Source of the DNA: Planctomycetaceae bacterium
GTDB lineage: Bacteria > Planctomycetota > Planctomycetia > Pirellulales > Pirellulaceae
DNA length: 10,883 nucleotides
Reading direction: 5' to 3'
Assembly: GCA_005773145.1 (NCBI GenBank)
Contig: SXHS01000220.1
Coordinates: 1-10,883, forward strand
Below the pieces are notes generated by a model. It did no database searches, was not told the origin of the DNA, and saw nothing but the letters and a program-made list of their open reading frames with translations. Made by a program: the position numbers and the translations under genes. The stretch's first letter is position 1; every line of letters begins with the position of its first letter. Shown in pieces: positions 6,967-10,883 of this stretch.

Positions 6967-7330
6967 GCTTCGGTCGTACTTCACACGAAAAATCTTGGGG
7001 CGCCTCGCCGAGCTTGACGAAGAGAAAATTCAACGATTCAGTGCTCAAATTCCACAGGTCATCGACAAAATGACAAAGGCCGAACAGGATCATCCGGAAG
7101 TGATACTTGAATCGGAGCGGATCGGGCAGATCGCTACCAAGAGTGGTGTTGCACCCGAAGAGGTAAGAGAACTGATCCGGTGGTTTCTTGAATTGCGAAC
7201 GCAATCGATCGTGTTTCCTCCTCGGAAGGCGGACGAGACGCAGGAACTATCGGCAAGATGCGCTCGGGTTCATTCTCAGCTTATCGCTGGGCGATGCCCT
7301 TGGTGTGGCAAGAACATGTTTCCTAACTGA
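6905..7330 (+). CDS. Orphan SRP54/Ffh M-domain-like protein with putative zinc tail
   Basis: The protein has 141 residues from ATG 6905 (GGGA nine bases upstream), or 123 from ATG 6959, where the family-like part begins. In the 123-residue numbering, ELDEEKIQR (18-26), VIDKMTKAEQDHPEVI (34-49), QIATKSG (57-63) and PEEVRELIRWF (66-76) line up in order with the last helices of the Ffh M domain (typically LDEKKIKR, IIDSMTPEERRNPDII, RIAxGSG, VQEVNxLLKQF). That region of Ffh binds 4.5S/SRP RNA. The NG GTPase domain and the methionine-rich finger loop are absent. The SRP RNA motif is altered, with ATKSG where Ffh has AxGSG. The C-terminus has Cys101-x3-His105 and Cys113-Pro-Trp-Cys116, possibly one zinc site. 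The function is unknown; an RNA-binding role is inferred. It is the only plus-strand gene here and converges on the propeller gene. Confidence 0.72.
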   Translation: MTANMFSLSHIRHSWPCFMTELRSYFTRKILGRLAELDEEKIQRFSAQIPQVIDKMTKAEQDHPEVILESERIGQIATKSGVAPEEVRELIRWFLELRTQSIVFPPRKADETQELSARCARVHSQLIAGRCPWCGKNMFPN

Positions 7331-7394
7331 TGGCCAGGTAACTTTCGGTGGGATTTGAAGCGGAATGCGGTAGCCCGTCGAACAACATCCGCCA

Positions 7395-7407
7395 TTAGCG
7401 ACGCTAA
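7395..7407. repeat. Short palindrome between convergent genes
   Basis: TTAGCG-A-CGCTAA is a perfect 6-bp palindrome with one central base, in the 87-nt gap between the convergent ends at 7330 and 7418. The loop is too short and no U-tract follows on either strand, so it is not a good terminator. It may be a protein site or chance. Confidence 0.3.
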
Positions 7408-7417
7408 CTCAGCAATG

Positions 7418-8668
7418 CTATTGCCCCCCGTCCCCTTGTTGATCGCCGAAGCAGTAGATCGTGCCATCGGTATTGGCAATGACGAGGCGACCGTCAGCCA
7501 CGGCAGGCGATGCCACGAACTCCCCACCCGTTTCGTATTCCCAGGCCACTTTGCCCGTGTTCAGATGGAGTGCGAAGAGGCGACCATTCGCGGCGCCGAT
7601 GTAAACCCGTTGTCCGGCCACGACCGGCGAACCATCGACCCGCGCCTGAGCCGAGAACATCCAGCGTTTCTCTCCTGTCTGCTCGTCCAGTGCATAGATC
7701 CGCTTCGAGCGGCTGCCGGTGATGACCAATCCCGCCTGCACCGCGGGTGAACTGCGAATACTCTGACGATTGGGCTCGTCGCGGAACACCCAATCGGACT
7801 CTGCCTTTCGCCAGTTGATGGCATGCACGGCACCACCTTCCGTCCCAAAGAAAACTCGATCCCCGTGCGCCGCGGCAGTTACCCCCGTAGGCGAATCGAT
7901 GGGAACACTCGCCGCCCCTTTGCCGTTGGTCAGATCCACCATGTGCAAACGGCTGTCACAGCCCGCCACAAAGGCCCGGTCCTCGACCACCGTGGGAGAA
8001 CAGCGGATTTGATCCTCAATCGTAAATTTCCAGATCAGATCGCCATTTTGCACGTTGAGATAGTAGAGATTCGCATCCTGCGAGCCAAAGAGGACTCCGT
8101 CCTTATAAAAGTTCGCGCTGGAGTTGATTTCACTCGTAGCGGAAAACTTCCAGATCAATGCTCCCGTATCGGTACGACGACCGTAGAATTGCCCATCCAG
8201 ATTTCCCAAAAACAGTCGGCCATCGCGCACGGCTGGAGTCGTACTGAATCCGCTCTCGCTCTGCTCGTCTTTTTTCTCCCAACGCACCTTGCCATCATGC
8301 AAACCAATGGCTCGGATGACGCCATTCATATCGCCGATGTAGACCACTCCGTCAACAATGGCGGCCGAGCCTTCGAATTGTGTATCAGGCGTCTCAAATT
8401 TCCAGAGGAGATCGAGCGGTTCGGGGAGTGACCGTTCCCGCGCGCCGCGCGCCTGAACATCTCCTCGAAACAGGGGCCAGTCCTTCTCCGAGGCGGCCAC
8501 CGCCGCTACGTCGTCGGTCGGTTTGGGCTCCGTGGCATGGATTCGACTCTCCGTGTTTCTGCTCAGGCCACTACACAGGATTGGAACGGCCAACAAGCCA
8601 TACGCGAGCAGCGGACGGAGCAACGGGCACGATCGCGGGTCCAGCGCAACTAGGATTGGGGACCTCAT
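7418..8668 (-). CDS. PQQ-like (BamB-type) eight-blade beta-propeller protein, exported
   Basis: The 416-residue protein begins with a hydrophobic segment at 15-34 that is either an uncleaved anchor or a signal peptide; no proper lipobox precedes Cys32. After a low-complexity linker comes DWPLFRGD (63-70), a common opening of planctomycete propeller proteins. About eight repeats of the type SPAVxDGxVYIGxxDGxxxALDxxTGxxxW follow, roughly residues 95-410. The early LLWKFE strand probably closes the ring with the last repeat. This fold appears in BamB-like assembly factors as well as in quinoprotein dehydrogenases. The protein is too short for a classical quinoprotein alcohol dehydrogenase, and the metal and PQQ ligands cannot be judged from the repeats. 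The start at ATG 8668 has GGGAG eight bases upstream. It follows the alcohol dehydrogenase after 14 nt, so co-transcription is likely. Confidence 0.85.
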   Translation of the reverse strand: MRSPILVALDPRSCPLLRPLLAYGLLAVPILCSGLSRNTESRIHATEPKPTDDVAAVAASEKDWPLFRGDVQARGARERSLPEPLDLLWKFETPDTQFEGSAAIVDGVVYIGDMNGVIRAIGLHDGKVRWEKKDEQSESGFSTTPAVRDGRLFLGNLDGQFYGRRTDTGALIWKFSATSEINSSANFYKDGVLFGSQDANLYYLNVQNGDLIWKFTIEDQIRCSPTVVEDRAFVAGCDSRLHMVDLTNGKGAASVPIDSPTGVTAAAHGDRVFFGTEGGAVHAINWRKAESDWVFRDEPNRQSIRSSPAVQAGLVITGSRSKRIYALDEQTGEKRWMFSAQARVDGSPVVAGQRVYIGAANGRLFALHLNTGKVAWEYETGGEFVASPAVADGRLVIANTDGTIYCFGDQQGDGGQ

Positions 8669-8676
8669 GACAACGT

Positions 8677-8681
8677 CTCCC
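8677..8681 (-). promoter_or_regulatory. Shine-Dalgarno site GGGAG before the propeller gene
   Basis: On the minus strand GGGAG lies eight bases before ATG 8668, in the 14-nt gap after the alcohol dehydrogenase stop. It supports this Met over an upstream in-frame start at 8755 that would sit inside the previous gene. Confidence 0.6.
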
Positions 8682-8682
8682 G

Positions 8683-9834
8683 CTACAAGGCTTGTTGATA
8701 GAGTTGGGAAAACTGGGCTTGGTTGACCGGACGCGGATTGAACTGGCCCGTCCACTGGCTTGTGGCGGCTGAGGCCAATGACGCCAGTTGTTGCGGGGTG
8801 ATTCCCGCGGCCTGAAGTCGTCCACAGACTCCGCCGGCCGCCACGGTTGCCGATACGAAATCGGCCAGCCTCTCAGCAGCCGACATGGCGCTCGACTCAG
8901 GTATCAGGTCGCCGACCGTATGTAACAACTCTTGATACCAGACCTCGGCGACCGACGCATTGAAGCGAATCACATGAGGAAGCATGATGCCTATCGCCTC
9001 GCCATGAGCCAGATCAAAGCTTGCCGTTAGCGGATTGGCTAGAGCGTGCGTGGCGCCGAGCATTGAGTTTTCGATCGCCAGTCCGGCGAGGCAAGCACCC
9101 AGCTGCATGTTGGCGCGAGCCGTCAGATCCTCCGGCGATTTCAGAACGATGTGCAAATGGGTGGCTAGCAGCCGAAATGCCTCGCGGCTGAACATGGTCG
9201 AGATCGGATTCCGCCGCGTCGTCACGTGGGATTCAATGGCATGCGACAAGGCATCGATACCGGTCAAGGCCGTGACTCGGTGGGGCTGAGTCACGGTGAG
9301 CTGTGGGTCCAGAATGGCCGCACGAAAGGCCGCTTTGGCATCACCGCAGGCCATCTTAACATGGGTTTCCGCATCGGAAATCAAGGCAAACGATTGGGCT
9401 TCGCTTCCGGTACCGGCGGTCGTGGGCACGGCAATCATCGGGAGCATGGGGAGGGCCGCCTTGTCAACGCCCCAATAGTCACTCATGCGCCCACCGTTGG
9501 TGAGCAAGAAGTTGATCCCCTTGGCGCAGTCCATGGAACTCCCCCCCCCCAGCCCGATCAGCAAATCGGGCGCGAAGTCCCGGGCGACGCGGGTCCCCGC
9601 GTCGACGTGCTCGGTGGTTGGGTTCTCATGGACCCCATCGAAGCAGTGTATTTCCAAACCGGCCTGTTGCAGAGAATTCAAGCCCCGAGACGTGTGGCCG
9701 GCCGCCACGACGCCCGCATCGCTGACCACGAGTGCCCGTCGACACGCCCATTCACGCGCGAGCGGCCCCAGCTCGTCGATCGCGTCAATCCCCGCGATGA
9801 ATCGCGTCCGCGACTGATAGTCAAATAGTTGCAT
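8683..9834 (-). CDS. Iron-containing (group III) alcohol dehydrogenase
   Basis: This is a full-length 383-residue member of the Fe-ADH family (FucO, AdhB, 1,3-propanediol dehydrogenase type), which reversibly oxidises an alcohol to an aldehyde with NAD(P) in the cytoplasm. The nucleotide-binding part shows GLGGGSSMD (94-102) and PTTAGTGSEA (137-146). All four metal ligands are present: Asp194 and His198 in TGIDALSHAIESH, His263 in GATHALANP and His277 in DLAHGEA. The spacing is close to FucO (196, 200, 263, 277), so the enzyme should be active with Fe2+ or Zn2+. The substrate cannot be told. A run of ten G in the coding strand encodes the GGG of the nucleotide loop. The start is ATG 9834 with no clear ribosome binding site. 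It follows the aldehyde dehydrogenase gene after 15 nt and precedes the propeller gene by 14 nt, so the three look like one operon. Confidence 0.93.
   Translation of the reverse strand: MQLFDYQSRTRFIAGIDAIDELGPLAREWACRRALVVSDAGVVAAGHTSRGLNSLQQAGLEIHCFDGVHENPTTEHVDAGTRVARDFAPDLLIGLGGGSSMDCAKGINFLLTNGGRMSDYWGVDKAALPMLPMIAVPTTAGTGSEAQSFALISDAETHVKMACGDAKAAFRAAILDPQLTVTQPHRVTALTGIDALSHAIESHVTTRRNPISTMFSREAFRLLATHLHIVLKSPEDLTARANMQLGACLAGLAIENSMLGATHALANPLTASFDLAHGEAIGIMLPHVIRFNASVAEVWYQELLHTVGDLIPESSAMSAAERLADFVSATVAAGGVCGRLQAAGITPQQLASLASAATSQWTGQFNPRPVNQAQFSQLYQQAL
9541..9550 (-). repeat. Ten-base G/C homopolymer inside the alcohol dehydrogenase gene
   Basis: Ten consecutive C on the plus strand read as GGG GGG GGG plus the last base of a Leu codon in the coding frame, giving the GGG of the nucleotide-binding loop. 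The frame is intact as given. Runs this long are prone to slippage and to sequencing error. Confidence 0.7.
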
Positions 9835-9849
9835 CGAATGGCACCGCGC

Positions 9850-10883
9850 CTACAATTCCGCGCGTTGGTAGGCCCGCGACCGGTACAAGAAGTCGATGAT
9901 GTTACCTTCGTGAGGCTGCAACCAGTTCAAGCGGTTGGTGGGGATCGGACCGATGTTCAGACGGTCAATGTGCGTTGCATCTTGCAGGTCGCCAATCCAA
10001 GTGGCGTCCCGTGTGATCGCTGTGCCAACCAAGGTAGGCCCGATTCGCGACAACATTTCACGCTGCGGACACTCCACCACAGTTGCGAACGGGAACATGT
10101 ACTCCTTGGCGGCGATCTGGCAATCGGGGGACGTGCAGTGCACGATCATGGGGCGCAAATAGGCGCAACGCTCATGCGTCTCCAGGCGTGGCCCGAACTT
10201 GGCCGTCGCGTCGGTGACTCCCGACTGCTTCAGATCCACCTCAATCATGCTCCAGACCGCCTGGGCCACACCGGGAACTGTGAAGGCCGCCAATCCGGCT
10301 TCGGGATGCTCAGGGGGGAGTACCTCGACCGGGCCCAAACGCTCGGCCAGCGCGGCCGCAATCTCACGCGTGTGTCGCGAGGCCCAGATGCCCGAGCAAT
10401 TGATGCAACTTCGCCCACTATTGATGAACACACTCTCGGCCATCAAATCCAGATACTTGGGCCAATCATCCACCACGTCATCCCCCAAGAGGATTTTGGA
10501 GAAGCCGGGGCCATGCGCCTGCACCCGCGGATTCCCCTTGTACTGTTCGACCGTGGCAGTGCCGCCAAAAATCATGCTGCGCTCGCACGACTGCAACACG
10601 GCGGCTCCAGCATCGGGTCCGCCCGGATAAATGGCTATCGCTTCGGCCGGGATGCCAGCCGTCACAAATGCCGACGCCATGCGATAGGGGGTCCACGGTT
10701 CCTGAGGCCCCGGTTTAAGGACCAGCCCCAATTGCAGGGGGATCACAGGCAACCACAGAGTATGTACACCTGGTGAATTCGAGGGGAGCACGGCGCCCAG
10801 CGCGGCAGCCTGCGCCTGATAACTGACAATCACCCCGCGCCCTTCCTCGCCGTAGCCCTGTGAGAAGATCGACAACGGCAATC
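9850..10883 (-). CDS. Aldehyde dehydrogenase superfamily protein, N-terminus outside window
   Basis: The frame is open at the right edge; 344 codons are visible of a family usually 450-510 residues long. Counting from the first full visible codon, PSNSPG (33-38, Asn35 equivalent to the oxyanion Asn) and LVLKPGPQEPW fit the cofactor region. IFGGTATV (104-111) matches the glycine-rich turn, SGRSCINC (155-162) holds the catalytic Cys159, and AKEYMFPFA matches the late EEIFGP motif. The usual ELGGK segment with the general-base Glu is replaced by QAHGPGFSK (121-129). A deacylation step by water is therefore not assured; CoA-acylating relatives also lack that Glu. It probably works on the aldehyde made by the neighbouring alcohol dehydrogenase, or supplies it with one. 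The TTG at 10881 is only an internal Leu codon, not the start. Confidence 0.87.
   Translation of the reverse strand, partial: LPLSIFSQGYGEEGRGVIVSYQAQAAALGAVLPSNSPGVHTLWLPVIPLQLGLVLKPGPQEPWTPYRMASAFVTAGIPAEAIAIYPGGPDAGAAVLQSCERSMIFGGTATVEQYKGNPRVQAHGPGFSKILLGDDVVDDWPKYLDLMAESVFINSGRSCINCSGIWASRHTREIAAALAERLGPVEVLPPEHPEAGLAAFTVPGVAQAVWSMIEVDLKQSGVTDATAKFGPRLETHERCAYLRPMIVHCTSPDCQIAAKEYMFPFATVVECPQREMLSRIGPTLVGTAITRDATWIGDLQDATHIDRLNIGPIPTNRLNWLQPHEGNIIDFLYRSRAYQRAEL

Noticed and set aside
7418..8668. PQQ-dependent alcohol dehydrogenase next to an NAD-dependent one
   Set aside because: The propeller is too short and lacks visible quinoprotein active-site features; the repeats only show the fold.
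9829..10776. 315-codon plus-strand ORF
   Set aside because: Antisense to the aldehyde dehydrogenase, which has clear family motifs in the minus frame.

Overview
The window looks like chromosomal DNA from a planctomycete, probably near the Pirellula/Rhodopirellula group. This is inferred from the protein families: an AsmA-like giant, a WPxFRGD-type beta-propeller, and an aldehyde dehydrogenase of a type I associate with that phylum. Moderately high GC and weak or absent Shine-Dalgarno sites at several starts fit. No rRNA, tRNA, transposase, integrase or CRISPR array was seen. Seven of the eight genes lie on the minus strand, so the window is read mostly right to left.

Right block (10883 to 7418, minus): a tight three-gene unit. 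An aldehyde dehydrogenase (5' end outside the window) is followed after 15 nt by an iron-containing alcohol dehydrogenase, then after 14 nt by a membrane-anchored or secreted PQQ-like beta-propeller protein. The two enzymes probably interconvert an alcohol, its aldehyde and an oxidised product. The substrate cannot be read from sequence. The aldehyde dehydrogenase keeps its catalytic Cys and Asn but seems to lack the usual general-base Glu.

Middle (6905 to 7330, plus): the only rightward gene, a small orphan of 141 or 123 residues. Its core resembles the RNA-binding M domain of the signal recognition particle protein Ffh/SRP54, without the GTPase part, and it ends in a putative zinc-binding tail. 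This is the most unusual item in the window.

Left block (6668 to 1, minus): a HemN/HemW-like radical SAM protein, then a 278-nt spacer with an octamer repeat tract and a perfect inverted repeat. Next come a small secreted protein of unknown function, an ArnT/PMT-like membrane glycosyltransferase, and a very long AsmA-like protein that runs off the left edge. The glycosyltransferase stop and the AsmA-like start overlap in ATGA, which points to translational coupling and a shared envelope role, perhaps lipid or lipid-linked glycan handling.
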